Shown piece after piece: positions 9,800-19,803 of a stretch of DNA of 64,000 nucleotides. The DNA comes from Corynebacterium kalidii (GTDB lineage Bacteria; Actinomycetota; Actinomycetes; Mycobacteriales; Mycobacteriaceae): the NCBI RefSeq assembly GCF_022869005.1, contig NZ_JALIEA010000017.1:558001-622000 (forward strand), in the 5' to 3' direction. The position numbers and the translations under genes are program-made. Positions within the stretch are counted from its first letter, which is position 1; every line of letters starts with the position of its first letter. A model generated the notes under the pieces. That model was not told the origin of the DNA. It did not search any database and worked only from the letters and a program-made list of their open reading frames with translations.

Positions 9800-10600
9800 T
9801 CAGTCGTCGTCCATGGTGAAGGAGAAGAACCGGACCGCCAATGCGCCACCCACCACGCCCCAGGCGGCGAGGACGGCGAGTGCCGCGGGGTTGAACGACC
9901 CTGCGGCGGAGTCGACGAGGCCGTCGGTGAGCGCCACCGAGGGCAGCACCCCCAGGACGCCCTCCACCGGTCCGGGGATGTCGGTGTCCATGGTGGTGAG
10001 GACCGCCGCACCCATCAGCACGAACCAGATGGTGTTGCCCAGGGCCAGGACGAGTTCCGAGCTCAGCGTGCCGCCCAGCAGCAGGCCGAGGGCGGTGAAC
10101 GTGGCGACGCCGACCACGGTGAACAGCAGTGCCGGCAGGGCCCCGGTGGCGCTCGGGGACCAGCCCAGCAGCAGTGCGACGACGGTGAGCACTACGAGCT
10201 GCACCAGGACCGCGGCACCGACCGCCAGGACCTTCCCGCTGATCAGGATGTGACGGGGGACGCCGCAGGCGCCGATGCGTTTGAGGGCGCCGTAGCGGCG
10301 GTCGAAGGCGACGGCGATCGCCTGTCCGGTGAAGCCGGCGCTCATCAGGGCGACGCCGACGGTCATCGGGTAGATGCTCTGCACCGGGTCGTCCAACGGG
10401 ACCAGGGGGATCAGGCTCAGCGCGACGAGCAGCCCCAGGGGGATCACCAGCGACAGGAGCTGCTGCTCACCGTGCCGGAGGAACAGCAGGGTCTCGATGC
10501 GGGCCTGCGCCAGGAGCATGCGTCCGGTCGGTGCCTGCCGTGGGCGGGGGGTGAACTGCCCGGGGGTGAAACGCCCCGTGGTCTGTCGGGACCGGATCAT
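9800..10600 (-). CDS. ABC-2 type transporter permease
   Basis: The protein has 266 residues: a basic N-terminal tail followed by six hydrophobic segments, in the pattern of ABC-2 exporter permeases. Its ATG at 10600 overlaps the stop of the ATPase gene upstream (ATGA), so the two form one exporter. The substrate cannot be told from sequence. C. glutamicum has an equivalent pair in the same place, between mptB and ctaA, which is why a link to heme export or oxidase assembly is sometimes guessed; nothing here proves it. Confidence 0.88.
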   Translation of the reverse strand: MIRSRQTTGRFTPGQFTPRPRQAPTGRMLLAQARIETLLFLRHGEQQLLSLVIPLGLLVALSLIPLVPLDDPVQSIYPMTVGVALMSAGFTGQAIAVAFDRRYGALKRIGACGVPRHILISGKVLAVGAAVLVQLVVLTVVALLLGWSPSATGALPALLFTVVGVATFTALGLLLGGTLSSELVLALGNTIWFVLMGAAVLTTMDTDIPGPVEGVLGVLPSVALTDGLVDSAAGSFNPAALAVLAAWGVVGGALAVRFFSFTMDDD

Positions 10601-11544
10601 GCCCGGATCTCCCTTCCTGTGATGTCGAGGAAGACGCTCTCGAGGCTGCGCTGGTCGACGTCCAGCGACGTGACCAGCACCTCCTGGCGGGCGGCTTCGT
10701 CGGTGATCTCGCGGATCAGTTCCGGGGTGACCGGCGCCGAGACGGTGATCAGGGTGGGACGGGTCACCGAGACGGTGGCCCCCAGGGGTGCGAGGCGGTC
10801 GGACAGGACGCGCAGGTCGATCTCGCGGTCCGTGGCCACCGCGACCCGTGGGTCGGCGCTGCTGGTGAGCTCACTGATGGTGCCCTGCGCCACGGCCTTG
10901 CCGTGGTCGATGATCACGACCTGGTCGGCCAGGGCCTCGGCCTCGTCCATGAGGTGGGTGGTGAGGACCACCGACACCCCGTCGTTGCGCAGCGCGGCGA
11001 TGAGGTCCCACACCGCCAGACGCGACTGGGCGTCGAGCCCGGCGGTCGGTTCGTCCAGGAACACCAGTTCGGGACGCCCCACCAGGGCCAGAGCCAGGGA
11101 GAGCCGTTGCTGCTGGCCGCCGGAGAGTCGACGGTAGCTGGACTTCTCGTGCCCGGTGAGCCCCACGGTGTCCAGGAGCCAGGCCGGGTCGAGCGGGTCG
11201 GCGGAGTAGGACGCGGCGAGCGCCAGCATCTCGCCGACCCGGATCCCCGGGTACGCCCCGCCACCCTGCAGCATCACCCCGATGCGCCCGCGCAGCCGGT
11301 CGGTGTCCTGGGCGGGGTCGGTGCCCAGGACCTCGACGGTGCCGGCGTCGGGGACGAGGAACCCCTCGCACATCTCGACCGTCGTCGTCTTGCCGGCGCC
11401 GTTGGGGCCGAGCAGGGCGAGCACCTCGGCCTGCCCGACGGTGAGGTCCAGACCGTCGACGGCGGTGAGGTCCCCGTACCTCTTGACCACGCCCCGCAGG
11501 CGGAGTGCAGGTCGACCGTCGGCGTCCATCCCAGCGCTATCCAC
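10597..11544 (-). CDS. ABC transporter ATP-binding protein (DrrA/CcmA-like)
   Basis: This 315-residue protein has one ABC domain with Walker A GPNGAGKT at about 46-53, signature LSGGQQQR, Walker B LVFLDEPTAGLD and an H-loop in LTTHLMDEAEALAD. A C-terminal extension of about 90 residues is typical of DrrA-like exporters. GTG at 11544 is the longest start; an ATG 15 nt further in is also possible. It is translationally coupled to the permease downstream. It starts 10 bp after the mptB stop, so it may be read through from mptB. Confidence 0.9.
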   Translation of the reverse strand: MDSAGMDADGRPALRLRGVVKRYGDLTAVDGLDLTVGQAEVLALLGPNGAGKTTTVEMCEGFLVPDAGTVEVLGTDPAQDTDRLRGRIGVMLQGGGAYPGIRVGEMLALAASYSADPLDPAWLLDTVGLTGHEKSSYRRLSGGQQQRLSLALALVGRPELVFLDEPTAGLDAQSRLAVWDLIAALRNDGVSVVLTTHLMDEAEALADQVVIIDHGKAVAQGTISELTSSADPRVAVATDREIDLRVLSDRLAPLGATVSVTRPTLITVSAPVTPELIREITDEAARQEVLVTSLDVDQRSLESVFLDITGREIRA

Positions 11545-11554
11545 GGCCCAGAGT

Positions 11555-13222
11555 CTAGCCGGTGGCCTTGCGGCGTTGGTAAAGCAGCCAGCCGAGGACG
11601 ATGAGCACCACGGAGAACAGTGCCGACATCAGGTACATCACCGCCACGGTGGACGGCGGCAGGTTCAGGCCGCGGGGGAGGATGAAGTAGCTCAGGACCG
11701 CGGAGTAGGCGACCACGGCCACGCGGAACGTCGCGCGGTTGGCCCACGCCGCCAGCGGCATGACGGCCCAGAGCACGTACCAGGGGTGGACGACGGGGAA
11801 GAACACGACGAGGAAGAACGTCGCCACCCCCAGCCCGCCGACGGGGTGCACCCGCCCCTGGAACGCGGCCCAGAGCATGCGCACCACCCAGAAGGCCCCG
11901 ATCATCAGGCCGATCAGCCGGGCGGTCGCCAGGGCGGCCTCACCGTGGTCGCCGAGACCGAGCCACTGTCCGGTGTTCGAGGTGAGCAGGCCGATGTCGG
12001 TGGTCACGGACATCCAGCTGATGACCTCGGTCGCCCCGCCCTGCACCATGATCCAGCCGAAGCCGAGCCCGGAGCCCAGCGACACCGCCGCCACGACCGC
12101 CGCCGTCCCGACGGCGTACACCAGGGCGGCCACGACCAGGTCGCGGAACCTCCCGCCCAGGTGACGGGCCAGGGCGACGCCGACGAACCCCAGCGCCAGG
12201 AATGCGGTGACCTTCACCATCCCCGCGGAATTGATCAGGACCACACCCACCGCGCCCCACATCCACCGTCCGGCGACGGTGGCGCGGTCCGGGTCGACGG
12301 CGCGCAGCCCGCACTCGACGCCGGCGAGCAGCAGCCCCATCATCACCGCTTCGTTGTGCACGCCCGCCACCAGGTGCAGGTAGACCAGCGGGTTGAGGAT
12401 CCCGAGCCACAGCGCGGCCTGGGGGTGCACCCCGCACCGCCGTGCCAGGTGGACCACGGCCCAGGCCGCGACGAAGACGCAGGCGACCGAGATGAGCCGG
12501 TGGACGATTACGCCGGCGGCGATGACGTCGCCGGTGGCCTTCGAGATAACCGCGGCCATCCCCTCGGCGACCGGCCCGTAGGGCGCCGGCGAGTGGGACC
12601 ATTCGAAGGGCACGGACCGGGCCAGGTCGTCGTCCACCCCGAGCAGGTCCACCGGCCCGGCGGAGTACGGGTCCATCCCCTGCGCCGCGATCGAGCCCTG
12701 CGCCAGGTAGGAGTAGATGTCCTGGGTGAACATCGGAGCGGTGGCCAGCAGGGGGAGGACCCAGAGCACGCCGATACGCACCAGCGACGCCATCGGCAGC
12801 AGCGGGGCAGGGGTGTCCTTCGACGGCACGCAGTAGCGCCAGAGCAGGAGCCAGCCGACGATGAGCAGGCTGATCCCCACGAACACCGCCACGGTGGTGG
12901 AGTGCAGCATGCGGGACAGGAAGCCGCTGACCGGCAGCGACCACAGGGAGTTGCCGACCACCGGGAGTGCGCCGGCGCCGATGCCGCCCACACCGATGAG
13001 GACGGAGCCGACGATGCCGGTGAAGATCCCCAGCCGCAGCCTCAGCAGTTCGGACGAGGTGAAGCGGCGGGTCGAGGCGGCGGGGCTGGCGGTGTGCAGC
13101 AGGGCGCTGCGCGAGCCCGCGGTGCCGATGTTCGGCAGGAGCCCGAACATGCCCCCGAGCCCGCGGACCCGGCGGGGCCCGTCACCGGAGACGGTGTTGT
13201 CAGAGGGAGGTGGCTGGGTCAC
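11555..13222 (-). CDS. mptB: Alpha-(1->6)-mannopyranosyltransferase MptB
   Basis: This 555-residue GT-C glycosyltransferase has about a dozen membrane segments and a DIYSYLAQG motif in the first large loop, where the catalytic Asp of polyprenol-phosphate-mannose-dependent enzymes lies. In Corynebacteriales MptB starts the alpha-1,6-mannan core of lipomannan and lipoarabinomannan. The identification rests on family features and on its position beside sufR, as in C. glutamicum. The GTG at 13222 has TAGAAT 6 nt upstream, so the message is probably leaderless. Confidence 0.9.
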   Translation of the reverse strand: MTQPPPSDNTVSGDGPRRVRGLGGMFGLLPNIGTAGSRSALLHTASPAASTRRFTSSELLRLRLGIFTGIVGSVLIGVGGIGAGALPVVGNSLWSLPVSGFLSRMLHSTTVAVFVGISLLIVGWLLLWRYCVPSKDTPAPLLPMASLVRIGVLWVLPLLATAPMFTQDIYSYLAQGSIAAQGMDPYSAGPVDLLGVDDDLARSVPFEWSHSPAPYGPVAEGMAAVISKATGDVIAAGVIVHRLISVACVFVAAWAVVHLARRCGVHPQAALWLGILNPLVYLHLVAGVHNEAVMMGLLLAGVECGLRAVDPDRATVAGRWMWGAVGVVLINSAGMVKVTAFLALGFVGVALARHLGGRFRDLVVAALVYAVGTAAVVAAVSLGSGLGFGWIMVQGGATEVISWMSVTTDIGLLTSNTGQWLGLGDHGEAALATARLIGLMIGAFWVVRMLWAAFQGRVHPVGGLGVATFFLVVFFPVVHPWYVLWAVMPLAAWANRATFRVAVVAYSAVLSYFILPRGLNLPPSTVAVMYLMSALFSVVLIVLGWLLYQRRKATG

Positions 13223-13228
13223 ACCGGC

Positions 13229-13234
13229 ATTCTA
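13229..13234 (-). promoter_or_regulatory. -10 hexamer TAGAAT, leaderless mptB
   Basis: A near-consensus corynebacterial -10 on the minus strand stands 6 nt before the mptB GTG. This fixes both the promoter and the start codon. Confidence 0.7.
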
Positions 13235-13249
13235 CGGGCCGGGTCGCGG

Positions 13250-13274
13250 ACACCGGGCACGGGACGCCCGGTGT
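13250..13274. repeat. 9-bp inverted repeat between mptB and sufR
   Basis: ACACCGGGC (13250-13258) and GCCCGGTGT (13266-13274) are perfect complements with a 7-bp spacer. The repeat starts 16 bp upstream of the mptB -10. It could be an operator or a hairpin. Confidence 0.55.
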
Positions 13275-13328
13275 TGCGGAAATGCCGGGATCGGTAGAGC
13301 AGCGAAACAACAGGTCAGCCTGCCCTTA

Positions 13329-13370
13329 TTAGACAACGGGAATGATTTACGCGACACTCGTGTTGTCTAA
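13329..13370. promoter_or_regulatory. Inverted repeat in the sufR promoter, candidate SufR operator
   Basis: TTAGACAAC (13329-13337) is repeated inverted as GTTGTCTAA (13362-13370) with 24 bp between. The right arm contains a -10-like TCTAAT about 45 bp before the sufR ATG. In known Suf operons SufR represses its own promoter, so this is the natural candidate site. The long spacer is unlike the compact mycobacterial SufR box. Confidence 0.5.
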
Positions 13371-13413
13371 TCATGACCCGCTGTCACAACTGTCGTCGAG
13401 GAGGGAACAGCTC

Positions 13414-14073
13414 ATGAGCGAACGGGACACACGCCGTGAAGTTCTGGCGCAGATCCTCCGGAACGGACCGGTCAGCGCCACCGACATCAGCGAGGCGCTC
13501 GGACTGAGTGCCGCCGGTGTGCGGAGGCACCTCGACAACATCGTCGCCGACGGACTCGCCGAGACCGCCGAGGCGCCACGGGCGGTCGGTGGCCGCACGC
13601 GCGGCCGTCCCGCCAGACTGTACCGGCTGACCGACGCCGGACGGGGCCGTTTCGGCCATGATTACGACACACTCGCGCTCCTGGCCCTCCGGGCCCTCCG
13701 GGACACCGGTGGTGACGACGCGGTCGCCGAGTTCGCCGACCAACGCATGCAGGACCTGTTCAGGACCGTCGACGACTCCGTGCCGGAGGACGTCGTGGAC
13801 CGTGCGGGCCGCATCGCCGAGGCCCTGACCGAACGGGGCTACGCGGCCACCGTCGACGAGGCGGCGACCGGGGTCCAGATCTGCCGCCACCACTGTCCGA
13901 TCCAGGACGTCGCCCACGAGTTCCCCGAACTCTGCGCGGCGGAGCACCGTGTGGTCACCGACCTCCTCGGCCACCACACCCAACCCCTGGCGACCATCGC
14001 CGACGGCAACGGTATCTGCACGACACATATCCCGCTGACCACAATCCACCCTTCATCCACGAAGGAGAGTTGA
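13414..14073 (+). CDS. sufR: SufR, iron-sulfur-sensing repressor of the suf operon
   Basis: This 219-residue regulator has an N-terminal winged helix ([21 protein letters not shown]) and a C-terminal cysteine cluster, ICRHHCPIQ followed by ELCAAEH, matching the Fe-S ligands of SufR. With a cluster bound it represses the Suf operon; loss of the cluster relieves repression. I chose the ATG at 13414 because GGAGGGA precedes it. Upstream in-frame codons would run into the palindromic promoter. The gene ends one base before the sufB ATG, so it heads the operon. Confidence 0.94.
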   Translation: MSERDTRREVLAQILRNGPVSATDISEALGLSAAGVRRHLDNIVADGLAETAEAPRAVGGRTRGRPARLYRLTDAGRGRFGHDYDTLALLALRALRDTGGDDAVAEFADQRMQDLFRTVDDSVPEDVVDRAGRIAEALTERGYAATVDEAATGVQICRHHCPIQDVAHEFPELCAAEHRVVTDLLGHHTQPLATIADGNGICTTHIPLTTIHPSSTKES

Positions 14074-14074
14074 C

Positions 14075-15547
14075 ATGACTCAAGCTGCACAACTACCCGA
14101 CAACAAGGCCCAGACGCCCGCGGAGGCGCCGACGAAGCCGCAGACCGACGACGAGATCATCGACTCGATCGGCGCCTACGGCTACGGCTGGCACGACTCC
14201 GACGCCGCCGGTGCCGCCGCCGAGCGCGGCCTGTCCGAGGCCGTCGTCCGCGACATCTCCGCCAAGAAGAACGAGCCCGAGTGGATGCTCGAGCGCCGTC
14301 TCAAGGCCCTGAAGACCTTCGACCGCAAGCCGATGCCGACCTGGGGCGCCGACCTCGACGGCATCGACTTCGACAACATCAAGTACTTCGTGCGGTCGAC
14401 GGAGAAGCAGGCCCAGACCTGGGAGGACCTGCCGGAGGACATCAAGGAGACCTACGACAAGCTCGGCATCCCCGAGGCGGAGAAGCAGCGCCTGGTCGCC
14501 GGTGTCGCCGCCCAGTACGAGTCCGAGGTCGTCTACCACCAGATCCGTGAGGACCTCGAGCAGCAGGGTGTGATCTTCCTCGACACCGACACCGCGCTCA
14601 AGGAGTACCCGGAGCTGTTCAAGGAGCACTTCGGCACGGTCATCCCCGCCGGCGACAACAAGTTCTCCGCGCTCAACACCGCCGTGTGGTCCGGCGGCTC
14701 GTTCATCTACGTGCCCAAGGGTGTGCACGTCGACATCCCGCTGCAGGCCTACTTCCGGATCAACACCGAGAACATGGGCCAGTTCGAGCGCACGTTGATC
14801 ATCGTGGACGAGGACGCCTACGTCCACTACGTGGAGGGCTGCACCGCGCCGATCTACAAGTCGGACTCCCTGCACTCCGCGGTCGTCGAGATCGTGGTGA
14901 AGAAGGGCGGCCGGTGCCGCTACACCACCATCCAGAACTGGTCGAACAACGTCTACAACCTGGTCACCAAGCGCACCCGTGCCGAAGAGGGCGCGACCAT
15001 GGAGTGGGTCGACGGCAACATCGGCTCCAAGGTGACGATGAAGTACCCGGCGGTGTGGATGACCGGCCCGCACGCCAAGGGCGAGGTCCTGTCCGTGGCG
15101 TTCGCCGGCGAGGGCCAGGTGCAGGACACCGGCGCGAAGATGGTGCACATGGCACCGCACACCTCCAGCAACATCGTCTCGAAGTCGGTGGCCCGCTCCG
15201 GTGGGCGCGCCGCCTACCGCGGCCTGGTGCAGATCAACAAGGAGGCCCACCACTCGAAGGCCAACGTGGAGTGCGACGCCCTCCTGGTCGACTCGATCTC
15301 CCGGTCAGACACGTACCCCTACAACGACATCCGTAACGACCACGTCACCCTCGGCCACGAGGCCACGGTCTCGCAGGTGTCCGAGGACCAGCTGTTCTAC
15401 CTGATGAGCCGTGGGCTCGAGGAGGACGAGGCGATGGCGATGATCGTCCGCGGCTTCGTGGAGCCCATCGCCAAGGAGCTCCCGATGGAGTACGCCCTGG
15501 AGCTCAACCGACTGATCGAACTGCAGATGGAAGGATCGGTGGGTTAA
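14075..15547 (+). CDS. sufB: Fe-S cluster assembly scaffold SufB
   Basis: SufB is the scaffold subunit of the SufBCD complex on which nascent clusters form. The 490-residue protein contains the family signatures [29 protein letters not shown] and [19 protein letters not shown], the last with the conserved cysteine and acidic residues near the SufB-SufD interface. The ATG at 14075 follows GGAGAG. The sequence is continuous: no intein interrupts it, unlike M. tuberculosis SufB. It lies between sufR and sufD. Confidence 0.97.
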   Translation: MTQAAQLPDNKAQTPAEAPTKPQTDDEIIDSIGAYGYGWHDSDAAGAAAERGLSEAVVRDISAKKNEPEWMLERRLKALKTFDRKPMPTWGADLDGIDFDNIKYFVRSTEKQAQTWEDLPEDIKETYDKLGIPEAEKQRLVAGVAAQYESEVVYHQIREDLEQQGVIFLDTDTALKEYPELFKEHFGTVIPAGDNKFSALNTAVWSGGSFIYVPKGVHVDIPLQAYFRINTENMGQFERTLIIVDEDAYVHYVEGCTAPIYKSDSLHSAVVEIVVKKGGRCRYTTIQNWSNNVYNLVTKRTRAEEGATMEWVDGNIGSKVTMKYPAVWMTGPHAKGEVLSVAFAGEGQVQDTGAKMVHMAPHTSSNIVSKSVARSGGRAAYRGLVQINKEAHHSKANVECDALLVDSISRSDTYPYNDIRNDHVTLGHEATVSQVSEDQLFYLMSRGLEEDEAMAMIVRGFVEPIAKELPMEYALELNRLIELQMEGSVG

Positions 15548-15550
15548 CCG

Positions 15551-16732
15551 ATGACCACTCCCGTGACAACCCCCGCCAACAGCATGCCCACCAAGGGCGA
15601 CCGGTTCCAGTCCACCGACCCGGCGGCCTTCCCGGTCCCGCACGGCAAGGACGAGGACTGGCGCTTCACCCCGCTGCGCCGCCTGCGGGGCCTGGAGGAC
15701 GCGTCGGCGGGGAAGGCCGCCCCGGCGGCCCGTCCCGCGGTCACCGTGGACACCGGCGACCAGGCCGGGGTGACCTACTCCGAGCTGGCCATGGACGACG
15801 AACGCACCGGCCGCGCCGGCCTGCCCGTCGACCGTCCGGCCGCCGAGGCCTGGGTCAACAGCTCCGTGGCCGACCACGTGCTCGTGGCGAAGGACACCGT
15901 CCTGGAGGCCCCCGTCACCGTGACGGTCACCGGCGCCGGCGACGACGTGACCACCTACGGCACCACCGTCATCGAGCTCGAGCCGCACGCCGAGGCGATC
16001 GTCGTCCTGCGCTACCAGGGCGAGGGCGTGCACTCCGACAACCTGGAGTTCGTCGTCGGTGACGGCGCCCGCCTGACCGCCGTGGTGTGGGAGGACTGGG
16101 GCCGCACCGCGGTGCACCTGTCCAACTCGCACATCCTCGTCGGCCGCGACGCCACGGTCCGGCACACCGTCGCGACGTTCGGCGGCGACGTCGTGCGCTC
16201 CGTCCCGCACGTCCGCTTCGCCGGCCCCGGCGGCGACGCCGAGCTGCTGGGGGTCTCCTTCGCCGACTCCGGCCAGTACTTCGAGCAGCGTCTGCTGGTC
16301 GACCACAGCGTGCCGAACTGCCGCTCAAACGTGCTCTACAAGTCGGCGCTGCAGGGCGAGTCCGGGCGCCACGGTTCCGAGGCCCGCACCGTGTGGATCG
16401 GCGACGTGCTGATCCGTCCGGAGGCCACCGGGACCGACACCTACGAGACCAACAAGAACCTCGTGCTCACCGAGGGCGCACGTGCCGACGCCGTGCCGAA
16501 CCTGGAGATCCAGACCGGCGAGATCGTCGGTGCCGGCCACGCCGCCACCGTCGGACGCTTCGACGACGAGCACATGTTCTACCTGAAGTCCCGCGGCATC
16601 TCCGACGAAGAGGCCCGCCGACTGATCATCCGCGGTTTCTTCACCGACGTCATCCGCCGCGTCCCCGTCGAGGGCATCCGCGAGAACCTCGAGGACGTCG
16701 TCGAGCAGGAACTCGCCAACACCGTCCTCTGA
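15551..16732 (+). CDS. sufD: Fe-S cluster assembly protein SufD
   Basis: SufD is the 393-residue paralogue and partner of SufB and contributes a histidine to the cluster-forming interface. It has the SufBD core fold: the right-handed beta-helix region and the C-terminal helical end LKSRGISDEEARRLIIRGFF, which docks SufC. Its conserved stretch GSEARTVWIGDVLIRPEATGT matches SufD rather than SufB. It starts 3 bp after the sufB stop, so translation is probably coupled. Confidence 0.95.
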   Translation: MTTPVTTPANSMPTKGDRFQSTDPAAFPVPHGKDEDWRFTPLRRLRGLEDASAGKAAPAARPAVTVDTGDQAGVTYSELAMDDERTGRAGLPVDRPAAEAWVNSSVADHVLVAKDTVLEAPVTVTVTGAGDDVTTYGTTVIELEPHAEAIVVLRYQGEGVHSDNLEFVVGDGARLTAVVWEDWGRTAVHLSNSHILVGRDATVRHTVATFGGDVVRSVPHVRFAGPGGDAELLGVSFADSGQYFEQRLLVDHSVPNCRSNVLYKSALQGESGRHGSEARTVWIGDVLIRPEATGTDTYETNKNLVLTEGARADAVPNLEIQTGEIVGAGHAATVGRFDDEHMFYLKSRGISDEEARRLIIRGFFTDVIRRVPVEGIRENLEDVVEQELANTVL

Positions 16733-16768
16733 TCCACCCACACCCCGGTTAGGAACAACACAGAAATC

Positions 16769-17533
16769 ATGAGCACTCTCGAGATCAAGAACCTCCACGC
16801 ACAGGTGGTCCCGCAGGACGAGAACGAGGATCCCAAGCCGATCCTCCACGGTGTCAACCTCACCGTGAAGTCCGGCGAGACCCACGCCATCATGGGCCCG
16901 AACGGCTCCGGCAAGTCCACCCTGTCGTACGCCATCGCCGGCCACCCCCGGTACGAGATCACCGAGGGCGAGGTCCTCCTCGACGGCGAGAACCTGCTGG
17001 ACATGGATGTCTCCGAGCGCGCCCGCGCCGGCCTCTTCCTGGCCATGCAGTACCCGGTCGAGGTCCCCGGCGTCTCCATGGCGAACTTCCTGCGCTCCGC
17101 CGCCACCGCCGTGCGCGGCGAGGCCCCGAAGCTGCGTCAGTGGGTGAAGGAGGCCCGCACCGCCATGGACGAGCTGGAGATCGACCCGGCGTTCTCCGAG
17201 CGCTCCGTCAACGAGGGCTTCTCCGGTGGCGAGAAGAAGCGCCACGAGATCCTGCAGCTCTCGCTGCTGAAGCCGAAGTTCGCCGTCCTCGACGAGACCG
17301 ACTCCGGTCTCGACGTCGACGCCCTGCGTACCGTCTCCGAGGGCATCAACCGCTACAAGGAGCGTGAGAACGGTGGCCTGATCATGATCACCCACTACCA
17401 GCGCATCCTGAACTACGTCACCCCCGACTTCGTCCACGTCTTCGCCAAGGGACGTGTCGTCGAGTCCGGCGGCCCCGAGCTGGCCAAGGACCTCGAGGAG
17501 CACGGCTACGAGCGATTCACCGCAAAGGTCTGA
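16769..17533 (+). CDS. sufC: Fe-S cluster assembly ATPase SufC
   Basis: This 254-residue ABC-type ATPase powers the conformational cycle of SufBCD. Walker A GPNGSGKST is at 43-51; the SufC-type Q-loop context FLAMQYPVEVPGVS, signature FSGGEKKRHEILQ and Walker B FAVLDETDSGLD follow. The SGGEKKR and ETDSGLD variants are specific to SufC within the ABC superfamily. It follows sufD by 36 bp and precedes sufS by 6 bp. Confidence 0.97.
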   Translation: MSTLEIKNLHAQVVPQDENEDPKPILHGVNLTVKSGETHAIMGPNGSGKSTLSYAIAGHPRYEITEGEVLLDGENLLDMDVSERARAGLFLAMQYPVEVPGVSMANFLRSAATAVRGEAPKLRQWVKEARTAMDELEIDPAFSERSVNEGFSGGEKKRHEILQLSLLKPKFAVLDETDSGLDVDALRTVSEGINRYKERENGGLIMITHYQRILNYVTPDFVHVFAKGRVVESGGPELAKDLEEHGYERFTAKV

Positions 17534-19260
<1,727 letters not shown>

Positions 19261-19270
19261 GGACCAAACC

Positions 19271-19717
19271 ATGAGTGACGACACCACCGGCGCGGCGCCC
19301 GACCGGGCCGCCGAGCCGACGGCCCCGCAGATGGACCCGAACCCGCTGGACGCGGTGCCGGAACCACCGGCGGACATCCCGCCGGAGGACGTGATGCTCT
19401 CCGACCAGATCGAGGAGGCGATGCTCGACGTCATCGACCCCGAGCTGGGGATCAACGTCGTGGACCTCGGGCTGGTCTACCAGATCTGGGTGGAGCACAC
19501 CGACAACGGCACCGAGGCGGTCATCAACATGACGCTGACGTCCCCGGCCTGCCCGTTGACCGACATCCTGCAGGACCAGGCCACGACCGCGGTGGTGGAC
19601 GGGATCGAGCAGATCTCCGCCCTGCGGATCAACTGGGTGTGGTCGCCGCCGTGGGGTCCGCACATGATCAACGCCGACGGCCGCGAGCAGCTGCGTTACC
19701 TCGGCTTCAGCGTGTGA
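19271..19717 (+). CDS. sufT: SufT, MIP18/DUF59 Fe-S maturation factor
   Basis: The 148-residue protein has an acidic, proline-rich N-terminal tail of about 45 residues followed by a DUF59/MIP18 domain: IEEAMLDVIDPELGINVVDLGLVY, then TLTSPACPLTD with the conserved cysteine, and the C-terminal VWSPPWGPHMI. SufT-type proteins help deliver clusters to target proteins when demand is high. It starts 10 bp after sufU with AGTGAGGA as a ribosome site and ends the operon before a strong terminator. Confidence 0.92.
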   Translation: MSDDTTGAAPDRAAEPTAPQMDPNPLDAVPEPPADIPPEDVMLSDQIEEAMLDVIDPELGINVVDLGLVYQIWVEHTDNGTEAVINMTLTSPACPLTDILQDQATTAVVDGIEQISALRINWVWSPPWGPHMINADGREQLRYLGFSV

Positions 19718-19749
19718 CACCGCACAGCTCGGCCCACCCGGGCACATGA

Positions 19750-19803
19750 CCACCACCCGGGGGTACACCTACGGACCCGTAGGCGTACCCCGGGTGGTGG
19801 TTT
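19750..19803. terminator. Long terminator hairpin between suf operon and crtY
   Basis: CCACCACCCGGGG at 19750 onward pairs with CCCCGGGTGGTGG ending at 19800, and inside it GTAC plus CCTACG pairs with CGTAGG plus GTAC. There is one bulge and one mismatch. TTT follows on the plus strand. The hairpin overlaps the last 12 codons of the convergent lycopene cyclase gene. Confidence 0.8.

Noticed and set aside
14800..14860. Intein in SufB
   Set aside because: M. tuberculosis SufB carries an intein next to the conserved EGCTAPIY region. Here that motif is continuous and the protein has normal length.
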